Shown here piece after piece: positions 1 through 5,848 of a DNA stretch of 6,027 nt. The translations under genes and the position numbers were made by a program. The stretch comes from Pseudomonadota bacterium (GTDB lineage: Bacteria; Pseudomonadota; Alphaproteobacteria; Acetobacterales; Acetobacteraceae): the NCBI GenBank assembly GCA_021808205.1, contig JAKBCD010000137.1:1-6027 (forward strand), given 5' to 3'. The notes below the pieces were generated by a model, which saw only the letters and a program-made list of their open reading frames with translations, had not been told where the DNA came from and did not search any database. Each line of letters opens with the position of its first letter. The stretch's first letter is position 1.

Positions 1-368
1 CTGTTTTACAGGGGATAGCTCTATGCCTTTACCCGTTGCTGGGGATGTATCCGCATATGCCGCATATTCTGGCCGGGATCGCGGCGACAGAGGCATTCGT
101 AGGGACGCTCTCAGACACGGCGTTTCTCTCATATTTATCCGGCCTGTGCGCGCCGGAGCATACCGCCACGCAATATGCGCTGTTTTCCTCGCTGGCGCCG
201 ATGGCGCTGCACACTGTGGCCGGGGCCAGCGGGTTTGTGGTGGAGCGGACGGGGTATATCCCGTTTTTCGAGATTTGCGCGGCGGCGGCTTTGCCGGGAA
301 TTTTGCTGCTGTTGGTGATTTTGCGGTTTTATCCGCCGAAGGAGAGGTCACCCGTTCCAACCGGTTGA
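1..368 (+). CDS. ampG: AmpG-type muropeptide permease (MFS), C-terminal fragment
   Basis: The reading frame is open from base 3 and ends at TGA 366-368, giving the last 121 residues; the start lies outside the window. Family role (established for AmpG): inner-membrane import of GlcNAc-anhydroMur peptides for cell-wall recycling, which also feeds beta-lactamase induction signals. Seen here: hydrophobic stretches fitting the last membrane helices (a first one around ALCLYPLLLG, a segment around IPFFEICAAAALPGILLLLVIL near the end) and the block FLSYLSGLC...TATQYALFSSLA, which I recognise as typical of AmpG relatives. It is followed by a GFVVERTGYIPFF turn-and-helix pattern and a short charged cytoplasmic tail (RFYPPKERSPVPTG). 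It converges on the mrr gene with only 26 bases between the stops and no clear terminator hairpin there. Another PAT/MFS sugar or peptide transporter is possible, since only about a quarter of the protein is visible. Confidence 0.75.
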   Translation, partial: VLQGIALCLYPLLGMYPHMPHILAGIAATEAFVGTLSDTAFLSYLSGLCAPEHTATQYALFSSLAPMALHTVAGASGFVVERTGYIPFFEICAAAALPGILLLLVILRFYPPKERSPVPTG

Positions 369-394
369 GATCTCGCGTTACAACTTATCGGCCA

Positions 395-1267
395 TTAAGA
401 TCTGAACTCATTGAAAAAGCTTTCGTCTATTGCGTAAGTTTGAACGGGTTTTAAGCCAAGTTCCAAGCGTTCCAGAAGGTCTATTAGTCTTTCGCCGTCG
501 ATCAATTCTATCGGCGGAACTCCGTCCCGCGATGCTTCGCGCAGGGCCTCCGCTGTGAACGTGCCTGTGGTGATTATAATGCCCTTGTCGGCGCGCCCGG
601 CCATGGCTCCTCGGAAATTGCGTATATCTGGGGATGAGACTGAATTTGCGTAGCGTTTGCACTGAAACAGAACTTTAAACGAAACGAGAGGGTTCACCTG
701 CAAGGTGCCGTGACCGTCGATGCCGCCATCGTTGCTTTTGCCTGTAACAACAACCTGAGAGAAGCCAGCTTCGCGTAACAGGCGCTGAGAAAGGCGCTCA
801 AAGCCAGCGGGAGGAAGCTGTCGCATGAGTTCAACAAGCTGTGAGCGATAGTCGGGGTGAGCAGAGGGGTGTTCCACGGTCACTTCCAATGCGATAGGTT
901 GGGCATCTCCTTTCTCCGCGTGTTTCTTTTGGTAAGCTCTATCTCCCTTACGGGAAATTTCTTGCGCTTGGGCTAATGAGAGGTGCGTGTGCCGGCCGCG
1001 TTCAGACAAGCTCCAGACACCTCGTTTAGACGATTCCAGTAGTCCTTCTTGTACGAGATAGTATCTAGCCCAGGCGACTTGGTTCTCGAACCTTGACTGG
1101 CCAGATGGCAGCAGTTCATTTTGAACGTCCTCGGGAATATTGAGGTCTTGGACGATTTTCTGGATGACTTCACGTGGAGAGCCAGAGCCGCCAAGGGCCC
1201 GAAGTGCATCTAGAATAGGTCCAAAATAGCGTACGAATCGGGAGCTGGTTTCGCTTTTTTTGGTCAT
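395..1267 (-). CDS. mrr: Mrr-family type IV restriction endonuclease
   Basis: Complete 290-residue protein. Residues about 16-93 form an Mrr N-terminal winged-helix-like domain (GPILDALRALGGSGSPREV, then ENQVAWARYYLVQEGLL and a SLSERG end), expected to bind DNA. Residues about 125-150 are a linker, and about 153-270 are the Mrr catalytic domain of the PD-(D/E)xK fold. Visible active-site elements are FERL with E157, D184 in GGIDG, and Q202-C-K204 in FQCKRY; a GIIITTGTFT strand-turn follows at 229-238. Known members cut DNA carrying foreign methylation, so the likely role is restriction of modified incoming DNA. The ATG overlaps the TGA of the MOSC gene (ATGA), and an AAAGG site lies 7 bases before it, so translation is probably coupled. 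Three 60-base lines counted by hand gave 47-55% G+C, against 55-65% for two clpB lines, which hints at transfer. No methylase gene is adjacent. The exact target modification cannot be read from sequence. Confidence 0.9.
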   Translation of the reverse strand: MTKKSETSSRFVRYFGPILDALRALGGSGSPREVIQKIVQDLNIPEDVQNELLPSGQSRFENQVAWARYYLVQEGLLESSKRGVWSLSERGRHTHLSLAQAQEISRKGDRAYQKKHAEKGDAQPIALEVTVEHPSAHPDYRSQLVELMRQLPPAGFERLSQRLLREAGFSQVVVTGKSNDGGIDGHGTLQVNPLVSFKVLFQCKRYANSVSSPDIRNFRGAMAGRADKGIIITTGTFTAEALREASRDGVPPIELIDGERLIDLLERLELGLKPVQTYAIDESFFNEFRS

Positions 1268-2031
1268 GACACAACCTTTATTTCATCCCCCGGGCGGATT
1301 TCACCGGGTTTGGTGATTTCGGCGAAAATGCCCATGTCGATATGACCGAAATTAGTGCGCAACTCTTTCACCGGGTTGGCATCGCGCAAGGCGCTGTCTG
1401 GGTTGACCATGGTGGCAGCGCAGCGGTCGATGCGTTCCTGCACCACCATTTCCACCTCGCCGATGGCGAGTTTACGGCCGAGCCAGGAGAATTCCTCCCA
1501 GGGTTCGGAACCTTCGATGTAGATGTTGGCGCGGAAGCGGCGCTTGTCCCGCGCGGCGCCCACGGCTTGTTCCAGCGCGGCCAGGGAGGCAAGGCCGATA
1601 AGGCTGATAACCTGGGTTTTATGGTCGCAGAAACTATGGTCAGGGAAGAAATGGAATTTTGGGGCCTCGCCCTGCGCGCCGAAGCGGGCTTCATCGCCCA
1701 GGAACTTCGTGAAATAGGCGGTGAGCTGGGCCTGGCCATCGGGTGTAAAGGGCGAGGCGGTGAAGTTGGTGTCCGGCCCGGAAACGTGGAGAAGCTGGGC
1801 GGCTTCGTCGAATTTTGTTTTGAGGACTGCCGCGGCGGGGTTTTTGGCCAGGCACATGAAGTTCATTTTGGGAATCCAGGTTGGGTTCGTCTCGTCCAAT
1901 TCAGCATCGCCTTGTTTCAGGGCGAAGGCACGGTCCCATGGGATACATTTGCCTGGGGTGAGTCGGGCTTGGGTGAGTGGCTCGGGCGTTAGCCCCTTCA
2001 CCGGGTAGCGAAACAGGGATTCGATGTGCAT
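1264..2031 (-). CDS. MOSC domain-containing protein with MOSC N-terminal beta-barrel
   Basis: 255-residue protein. The N-terminal part (MHIESLFRYPVKGLTPEPL) is the MOSC N-terminal beta-barrel signature, with the usual RYPVKGL near the start and WDRAFAL at 32-38. The C-terminal MOSC domain spans about 140-255 and has RFRANIYIEG (165-174), W178, and the conserved cysteine C204 in RCAATMVNPD, ending with GDEIKVV. Family knowledge: MOSC domains occur in molybdenum-cofactor sulfurases, mARC and YcbX, where the cysteine ligates or handles the Moco sulfur. This protein lacks the ferredoxin domain of YcbX, so its electron source and substrate are unknown. I chose ATG 2031 over the in-frame TTG at 2043: a GAGGT ribosome site sits 5 bases before that ATG, and MHIESLFRYPVKG matches where the family begins. 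It is the first gene of a two-gene unit with mrr and is divergent from clpB. Confidence 0.87.
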   Translation of the reverse strand: MHIESLFRYPVKGLTPEPLTQARLTPGKCIPWDRAFALKQGDAELDETNPTWIPKMNFMCLAKNPAAAVLKTKFDEAAQLLHVSGPDTNFTASPFTPDGQAQLTAYFTKFLGDEARFGAQGEAPKFHFFPDHSFCDHKTQVISLIGLASLAALEQAVGAARDKRRFRANIYIEGSEPWEEFSWLGRKLAIGEVEMVVQERIDRCAATMVNPDSALRDANPVKELRTNFGHIDMGIFAEITKPGEIRPGDEIKVVS

Positions 2032-2050
2032 GAATGACCTCAAATATCCA

Positions 2051-2082
2051 CTTGAGCCAAATCATGGCCTTGCCCATATTGG
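2051..2082 (+). promoter_or_regulatory. Predicted RpoH (sigma-32) heat-shock promoter for clpB
   Basis: CTTG at 2051-2054, 18 bases, then CCCATATTGG at 2073-2082. Against the alphaproteobacterial RpoH consensus CTTG-N17/18-CYTATNTNNG, every fixed base matches except one (C for T at 2075). It also resembles the enterobacterial form (CTTGA...CCCATNT). Transcription would start near 2089, leaving a leader of roughly 73 bases before the clpB ATG. The position and the nature of the downstream gene support it; no start site has been mapped. Confidence 0.72.
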
Positions 2083-2090
2083 CTTGGCAA
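2061..2090 (-). promoter_or_regulatory. Possible housekeeping promoter for the MOSC-mrr unit
   Basis: Reading leftward, TTGCCA (2090-2085, five of six to TTGACA), an 18-base spacer, and CATGAT (2066-2061, four of six to TATAAT). The start would be near 2054, about 22 bases before the chosen MOSC ATG. It overlaps the predicted clpB heat-shock promoter on the other strand. The match is moderate, and a chance match in 120 bases is quite possible. Confidence 0.3.
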
Positions 2091-2092
2091 GG
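2068..2092. repeat. Inverted repeat overlapping the divergent promoters
   Basis: CCTTGCC (2068-2074) and GGCAAGG (2086-2092) form a perfect 7-bp inverted repeat with an 11-base centre. It covers the -10 element and presumed start of the clpB promoter and the -35 of the possible MOSC promoter. It could be an operator for a dimeric regulator. It does not resemble the CIRCE element (TTAGCACTC-N9-GAGTGCTAA). No binding protein can be named. Confidence 0.4.
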
Positions 2093-2161
2093 TTGCGTTG
2101 CCTGTTGAGGGGCGTGGCCTGAACGTTGCCTGGGATACAGGGACGAGAAAGGGAGCATAAA

Positions 2162-4741
2162 ATGGATTTTGAGAAATTCACCGAGCGGGCGCGGGGGTTT
2201 ATTCAGTCGGCGCAGACCATCGCGATGCGTGAATATAACCAGCAGATCACGCCCGAACATTTATTGAAGGCGTTCCTTGATGATGAGGAGGGTGCCGCGA
2301 GCGGCTTGATTCGCATGGCGGGGGGTAATGCTGTTGCCGCGAAACAGGCGGTGGACGCCGCCGTGGCGAAGCTGCCGAAGGTCTCCGGCTCTGGTGCGGG
2401 GCAGCCGGGTATTACGCCAGATTTGGTGCGGGTGCTGGATGCGGCACAGCAGGCTGCGCAGAAGGCGGGTGACAGCTTCGTGGCGCAGGACCGCGTGCTG
2501 GTGGCGCTGGCGGCGAGTGACGGCGCGGCCGGACGGGCTTTGAAGGCGGCGGGTGTATCCGCCCAGGCGCTCGAAAAAGTGATGAATGACGTGCGTAAGG
2601 GCCGCAAGGTGGATAGCGCCACGGCCGAGCAGCAATTCGACGCGCTGAAGAAATATGCGCGGGATGTGACGCAGTTGGCGCGGGACCAGAAGTTGGACCC
2701 GGTGATTGGGCGCGATGAGGAGATACGCCGCACCATCCAGGTGCTGGCGCGGCGCACGAAGAACAACCCGGTACTGATCGGCGAGCCAGGCGTGGGTAAG
2801 ACCGCGATTGTAGAAGGGTTGGCTTTGCGCATTGTGAACGGCGATGTGCCGGAGAGCTTGCGCAACAAACGCGTGTTGGCGCTGGATATGGGTGCCTTGG
2901 TGGCCGGTGCGAAATTCCGCGGTGAGTTCGAGGAACGGCTGAAGGCGGTCCTGAAGGAGATCGAATCCGCCGAGGGTGAGATCATCCTGTTCATTGACGA
3001 GATGCATACGCTGGTGGGGGCGGGCAAGGCGGATGGGGCGATGGATGCCTCCAATCTGCTGAAGCCGGAGCTGGCCCGTGGCGCGCTGCATTGCGTGGGT
3101 GCCACGACACTGGATGAATACCGCAAATATGTGGAGAAGGACGCGGCGCTGGCGCGGCGCTTCCAGCCTGTGTTCGTGGATGAGCCGAGTGTCGAGGACA
3201 GTATCTCCATCCTGCGCGGGATTAAGGAAAAATACGAGCTACACCATGGCGTGCGGATTACCGACAGCGCGCTGGTGGCGGCGGCGACACTTTCTAACCG
3301 CTATATCACCGACCGGTTTTTGCCGGATAAGGCGATCGACCTGATGGACGAGGCAGCGAGCCGGTTGCGGATGCAGGTGGATAGTAAGCCAGAGGCGCTG
3401 GACGAGTTGGACCGCCGGCTGGTGCAGCTGAAGATCGAACGCGAGGCGCTGAGGAAGGAGACCGACACGGCGAGCCGAGAACGGTTGGAGAAGTTGGAGT
3501 TCGAGCTTGGAGAGCTTGATGAACGCTCTGCCGAAATGACGGCGAAATGGCAGGCCGAGAAGGCGCAGCTTGCCGATGTGCAGAAGGTGAAGGAGCAGCT
3601 TGACCAGGCCCGCAATGAGGTGGAGCTGGCGCAGCGCAAAGGCGATCTCGGGAAAGCTTCCGAACTGCTTTATGGGCGGATTCCGGAGTTGGAGAAACAA
3701 CTGAGCGCCCAGCAGGATGGGCAGATGGTGAACGAGGCGGTTACGGAGGAGGCGATTGCCGCCGTGGTTTCCCGCTGGACCGGTGTGCCAGTGGAGAAGA
3801 TGCTGGAAGGCGAGCGCGCCAAGCTGCTGCATATGGAGGATAATCTGCGGCAGCGCGTGGTGGGGCAGGAGGCTGCGCTTGTCGCGGTTTCCAACGCCGT
3901 GCGCCGTGCGCGGGCCGGATTGCAGGACCCGAACCGGCCGATTGGCAGCTTTTTGTTCCTGGGCCCGACGGGTGTGGGCAAGACCGAGCTGACCAAGGCG
4001 CTGGCGGAGTTTTTGTTCGACGATGAGCGGGCGATGGTGCGGATCGACATGAGCGAGTTCATGGAGAAACACGCGGTCTCAAGGCTTATCGGCGCGCCTC
4101 CGGGCTATGTCGGCTATGATGAGGGTGGGGTGCTGACCGAAGCGGTGCGGCGCCGACCATACCAGGTTGTGCTGTTCGATGAAGTAGAAAAGGCGCATGA
4201 AGATGTGTTCAATGTGCTGCTCCAGGTGCTCGACGATGGCCGCCTGACGGACGGGCAGGGGCGCACGGTGGATTTCAAAAACACTATCATCGTGCTGACC
4301 TCCAATCTTGGGTCCGACATTCTGGCGGCGCAGGCCGAGGGCGAGGATGTGCGGATGGCCGAGGCTGGGGTGATGGCTAGGGTGCGCGAGCATTTCCGGC
4401 CGGAATTCCTGAACCGGCTGGATGAGATTGTGCTGTTCCGCAGGTTGCAGCGTGCGGATATGGGCACCATCGTGACCATTCAGCTGCGCGGGCTGGAAAA
4501 GCTGCTGGCCGACCGGAATATCAGGCTGGATCTTGACCAATCTGCCCAAGACTGGCTGGCGGAGGCTGGGTACGACCCGGTTTATGGCGCGAGGCCGTTG
4601 AAGCGGGTGATTCAACGTAACCTGCAGAACCCGTTGGCCGGGCTGATTCTGGAAGGAGCCGTGAAAGACGGGGATACCGTGAAAGTTTCCGGCTCAGAGG
4701 CAGGATTGGTAATCGGCGGTCATCTCGCCGAGGCGGCGTAA
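2162..4741 (+). CDS. clpB: ATP-dependent protein disaggregase ClpB
   Basis: Complete 859-residue Hsp100 chaperone, the usual length for ClpB. It forms cytoplasmic hexamers that thread aggregated proteins through a pore, working with DnaK, DnaJ and GrpE. Domains: Clp N domain at 1-150 ([18 protein letters not shown] start, [11 protein letters not shown]); first AAA+ module with Walker A GEPGVGKT 207-214, pore loop [11 protein letters not shown] near 250-260, Walker B FIDE 277-280 and arginine fingers R332/R333; coiled-coil middle domain at about 405-525, ending in [14 protein letters not shown]; second AAA+ module with Walker A GPTGVGKT 601-608, pore loop GYVGYDEGG 648-656, Walker B LFDE 671-674 and sensor-2 GARPLKR 809-815. 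The middle domain separates it from ClpA and ClpX. I chose ATG 2162 over an upstream in-frame TTG at 2126 because AAAGGGAG lies 6 bases before it and the N-terminus matches the family. The first pore loop has F252 where E. coli ClpB has tyrosine, a conservative change. An upstream RpoH-type promoter fits heat-shock control. Confidence 0.98.
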   Translation: MDFEKFTERARGFIQSAQTIAMREYNQQITPEHLLKAFLDDEEGAASGLIRMAGGNAVAAKQAVDAAVAKLPKVSGSGAGQPGITPDLVRVLDAAQQAAQKAGDSFVAQDRVLVALAASDGAAGRALKAAGVSAQALEKVMNDVRKGRKVDSATAEQQFDALKKYARDVTQLARDQKLDPVIGRDEEIRRTIQVLARRTKNNPVLIGEPGVGKTAIVEGLALRIVNGDVPESLRNKRVLALDMGALVAGAKFRGEFEERLKAVLKEIESAEGEIILFIDEMHTLVGAGKADGAMDASNLLKPELARGALHCVGATTLDEYRKYVEKDAALARRFQPVFVDEPSVEDSISILRGIKEKYELHHGVRITDSALVAAATLSNRYITDRFLPDKAIDLMDEAASRLRMQVDSKPEALDELDRRLVQLKIEREALRKETDTASRERLEKLEFELGELDERSAEMTAKWQAEKAQLADVQKVKEQLDQARNEVELAQRKGDLGKASELLYGRIPELEKQLSAQQDGQMVNEAVTEEAIAAVVSRWTGVPVEKMLEGERAKLLHMEDNLRQRVVGQEAALVAVSNAVRRARAGLQDPNRPIGSFLFLGPTGVGKTELTKALAEFLFDDERAMVRIDMSEFMEKHAVSRLIGAPPGYVGYDEGGVLTEAVRRRPYQVVLFDEVEKAHEDVFNVLLQVLDDGRLTDGQGRTVDFKNTIIVLTSNLGSDILAAQAEGEDVRMAEAGVMARVREHFRPEFLNRLDEIVLFRRLQRADMGTIVTIQLRGLEKLLADRNIRLDLDQSAQDWLAEAGYDPVYGARPLKRVIQRNLQNPLAGLILEGAVKDGDTVKVSGSEAGLVIGGHLAEAA

Positions 4742-4748
4742 AGCTTAA

Positions 4749-4775
4749 ACTCCCCAGGTGATGAACCTGGGGAGT
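4749..4775 (+). promoter_or_regulatory. Perfect 11-bp hairpin between clpB and the hydrolase, containing its ribosome-binding site
   Basis: ACTCCCCAGGT (4749-4759), loop GATGA (4760-4764), ACCTGGGGAGT (4765-4775): no mismatch. It starts 8 bases after the clpB stop. No T-run follows (GTTCC and then the next ATG), so it is a poor rho-independent terminator by the usual rule, though it could protect the clpB mRNA 3' end. The only good Shine-Dalgarno site for the next gene, GGGGAG at 4769-4774, lies in the 3' arm, 6 bases before ATG 4781. When folded, the RNA should hide that site. The structure is certain as sequence; its function is inferred. Confidence 0.7.
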
Positions 4776-4780
4776 GTTCC

Positions 4781-5383
4781 ATGGCCGATAGTGCGTTGCT
4801 CGTGATTGATGCGCAGAATGTTTATGCGCTGCCGGATTCGCCGCTTTGTGTGCCGGAATTTGCGAAGTCACTAGGGCGGATCAATGCGCTGATCGAGGGA
4901 TTTGCGGCGGCGCGGCGGCCAGTGATTTATGTGCGCCATGTGCACCGGGCCGATGGGCGGGATGCCGGGCGGATGTTCGATTTCTCAGGTGCTGCGGAGC
5001 CGGTTGGGTTTGTTGAAGGTTCGGCAGAGGCTGCGTACGTGCCGGGGCTGAATATTGTGCCGAATGGGCTGCATATCACCAAGCACCGGTACTCCTGTTT
5101 TGAGGGTACAGAGCTGGAGGCGATTTTACGCAGCTTGGGCGTGAGCACCGTGGCGATTTGCGGGTACATGACGAATTTCTGCTGCGAGAGCACGGCGCGT
5201 GCGGCGCATGACAAGGATTATTTCGTCGACTTCATTGCCGATGCCACCGGCGCGCCGGATCTGGGGGAAGCGTATCGGCAGGCGGCCATTATCCAGGCGG
5301 TTTGCGCCACTTTGGCGGCAGGATTTGCCCGGATTTTGACGGCGGAAGGCTATCTTAAAGCTATGCATTTATCGCATAGCTAA
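4781..5383 (+). CDS. Isochorismatase-family cysteine hydrolase
   Basis: Complete 200-residue protein of the isochorismatase/nicotinamidase fold, a usual length for single-domain members. The catalytic triad is visible: D10 in LLVIDAQN, K101 in HITKHRYSCF, and C134 in GYMTNFCCESTARAA, with the cis-peptide site expected at M130-T131. These cytoplasmic enzymes hydrolyse amides or vinyl ethers (isochorismate, nicotinamide, N-carbamoyl compounds, biuret, peroxyureidoacrylate); the substrate here cannot be decided. It lacks the aryl-carrier domain of siderophore isochorismatases such as EntB and has no isochorismate-synthase neighbour. I see no nicotinamidase metal-site pattern. C135 follows the nucleophile where valine is common. 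ATG 4781 gives the family start (MADSALLVIDAQ). It lies 39 bases after clpB with no promoter seen, so it is probably reached by read-through from clpB and limited by the hairpin that holds its ribosome site. Confidence 0.9.
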   Translation: MADSALLVIDAQNVYALPDSPLCVPEFAKSLGRINALIEGFAAARRPVIYVRHVHRADGRDAGRMFDFSGAAEPVGFVEGSAEAAYVPGLNIVPNGLHITKHRYSCFEGTELEAILRSLGVSTVAICGYMTNFCCESTARAAHDKDYFVDFIADATGAPDLGEAYRQAAIIQAVCATLAAGFARILTAEGYLKAMHLSHS

Positions 5384-5390
5384 TTTCTTT
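5359..5390 (+). terminator. Probable terminator hairpin overlapping the hydrolase stop codon
   Basis: AGCTATGC (5359-5366), a 7-base loop, and GCATAGCT (5374-5381) form a perfect 8-bp stem followed by AATTTCTTT. The stop codon TAA (5381-5383) begins at the last stem base, so the hairpin is built from the final codons of the gene. The T-rich tail is interrupted, so efficiency may be modest. Confidence 0.55.
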
Positions 5391-5481
5391 GAATGGAAAA
5401 TCAAGGGTTTCTGTGGGGGCGGTGCTGAGGAAGTGAGGGTTTGCCTGGGTTTTCCGGGGCAACAGCGATGATGAAGGTGCG

Positions 5482-5511
5482 TTGACAGTCGAGGTCAGTC
5501 AGAGCTAGAAG
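5482..5511 (+). promoter_or_regulatory. Candidate rRNA operon promoter
   Basis: A perfect TTGACA -35 (5482-5487), an 18-base spacer, and TAGAAG (5506-5511, four of six to TATAAT), with a start expected near 5518, about 395 bases before 16S. It is the better-placed candidate because the other TTGACA at 5620 falls within a boxA-like site. The -10 is weak for an rRNA promoter, so the true one may be elsewhere in 5384-5600. Confidence 0.4.
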
Positions 5512-5576
5512 CCCGTCCACTGGCGGGTGCTGAGGGCTTGATCTTCGGTGTTTGGTTGGTTAGACTGGATGGCCTT

Positions 5577-5608
5577 GCGGCGATTTGATGATCGCCGTTT
5601 TGTTTTTT
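5577..5608 (+). terminator. U-tract hairpin (intrinsic-terminator shape) in the rRNA leader
   Basis: CGGCGAT (5578-5584), loop TTGATG, ATCGCCG (5591-5597), extended by a G-T pair (5577/5598), then a T-run broken by one G (TTTTGTTTTTT, 5598-5608). This is the best rho-independent terminator shape in the window. It could stop transcripts coming from the clpB side. If the rRNA promoter lies upstream of it, it is instead a leader element that rRNA transcription must pass. In E. coli rRNA leaders a boxB hairpin also precedes boxA. Confidence 0.65.
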
Positions 5609-5613
5609 GGTTT

Positions 5614-5628
5614 AGATCTTTGACAATT
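5614..5628 (+). promoter_or_regulatory. boxA-like rRNA antitermination site
   Basis: AGATCTTTGACAATT matches 12 of 15 bases of the E. coli rRNA boxA block TGCTCTTTAACAATT. CTTTGACA variants are common before 16S and 23S genes in alphaproteobacteria. It begins 6 bases after the U-run of the preceding hairpin. As RNA it would be bound by NusB-NusE (S10) to load an antitermination complex. The alternative reading is the -35 box TTGACA of a promoter (5620-5625), but only a poor -10 (GATACG, after 19 bases) follows. Confidence 0.6.
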
Positions 5629-5778
5629 GCATAGGCTGGGAAGGGATACGCTGGTGGCGTTTCTGGTACCTTATTTTGGTCTTTAGGGCTGGGGTTTGGT
5701 GCTTCTGGATTGTGGTGACACGGTCTGGGTGATGATTGGGATTGCGGGATTAGTTCTGTTTAGATCTCTGTCGTTTTG

Positions 5779-5824
5779 GAAGCGTTGTGGTGTATTTCTT
5801 TTGAAATTACGTACAGAACGCTTC
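5779..5824 (+). repeat. Inverted repeat (leader stem) upstream of 16S
   Basis: GAAGCGTT (5779-5786) pairs perfectly with AACGCTTC (5817-5824). The 30 bases between can form an inner stem (GTATTTC 5792-5798 with GAAATTAC 5803-5810, one bulge). Together they make a long two-part hairpin in the pre-rRNA leader, possibly a processing or folding element. Confidence 0.45.
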
Positions 5825-5830
5825 GAATAT

Positions 5831-5848
5831 CTTAGGCTTTGGCCTGAG
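5831..5848 (+). repeat. Small leader hairpin upstream of 16S
   Basis: CTTAGGC (5831-5837), loop TTTG, GGCCTGAG arm (5842-5848): seven pairs including one G-T. It lies 6 bases after the larger leader stem and about 65 bases before 16S. No U-run follows, so it is not a terminator. Confidence 0.4.

Noticed and set aside
359..374. Palindromes AACCGGTT (359-366) and GAGATCTC (367-374) between the convergent genes
   Set aside because: They are eight-base perfect palindromes with no loop and no T-run, so they cannot form useful terminator hairpins; chance occurrence is likely.
23..454. 143-residue rightward open frame overlapping the permease fragment
   Set aside because: It is a shifted-frame shadow. 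The overlapping frame (3-368) has clear AmpG-like membrane segments, while this one has arginine-rich, feature-poor sequence and runs into the mrr gene.
1342..1992. 216-residue rightward open frame opposite the MOSC gene
   Set aside because: It is the antisense of a well-supported MOSC protein. Long antisense frames are common in GC-rich DNA, and no ribosome site or known motif supports it.
2126..2164. Upstream TTG start that would add 12 residues to ClpB
   Set aside because: There is no ribosome site for it, whereas AAAGGGAG is well placed for ATG 2162 and the [10 protein letters not shown] start matches other ClpB proteins.
2203..4072. Several long leftward open frames (up to 335 residues) inside clpB
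   Set aside because: They are antisense shadows of a complete, conserved ClpB; their serine/arginine- or leucine/histidine-rich composition is typical of such artefacts.
5620..5650. TTGACA at 5620-5625 as the main rRNA promoter
   Set aside because: It lies in a block matching boxA at 12 of 15 bases, and the nearest -10 candidate (GATACG) is poor with a 19-base spacer. A promoter role is not excluded but is less likely.
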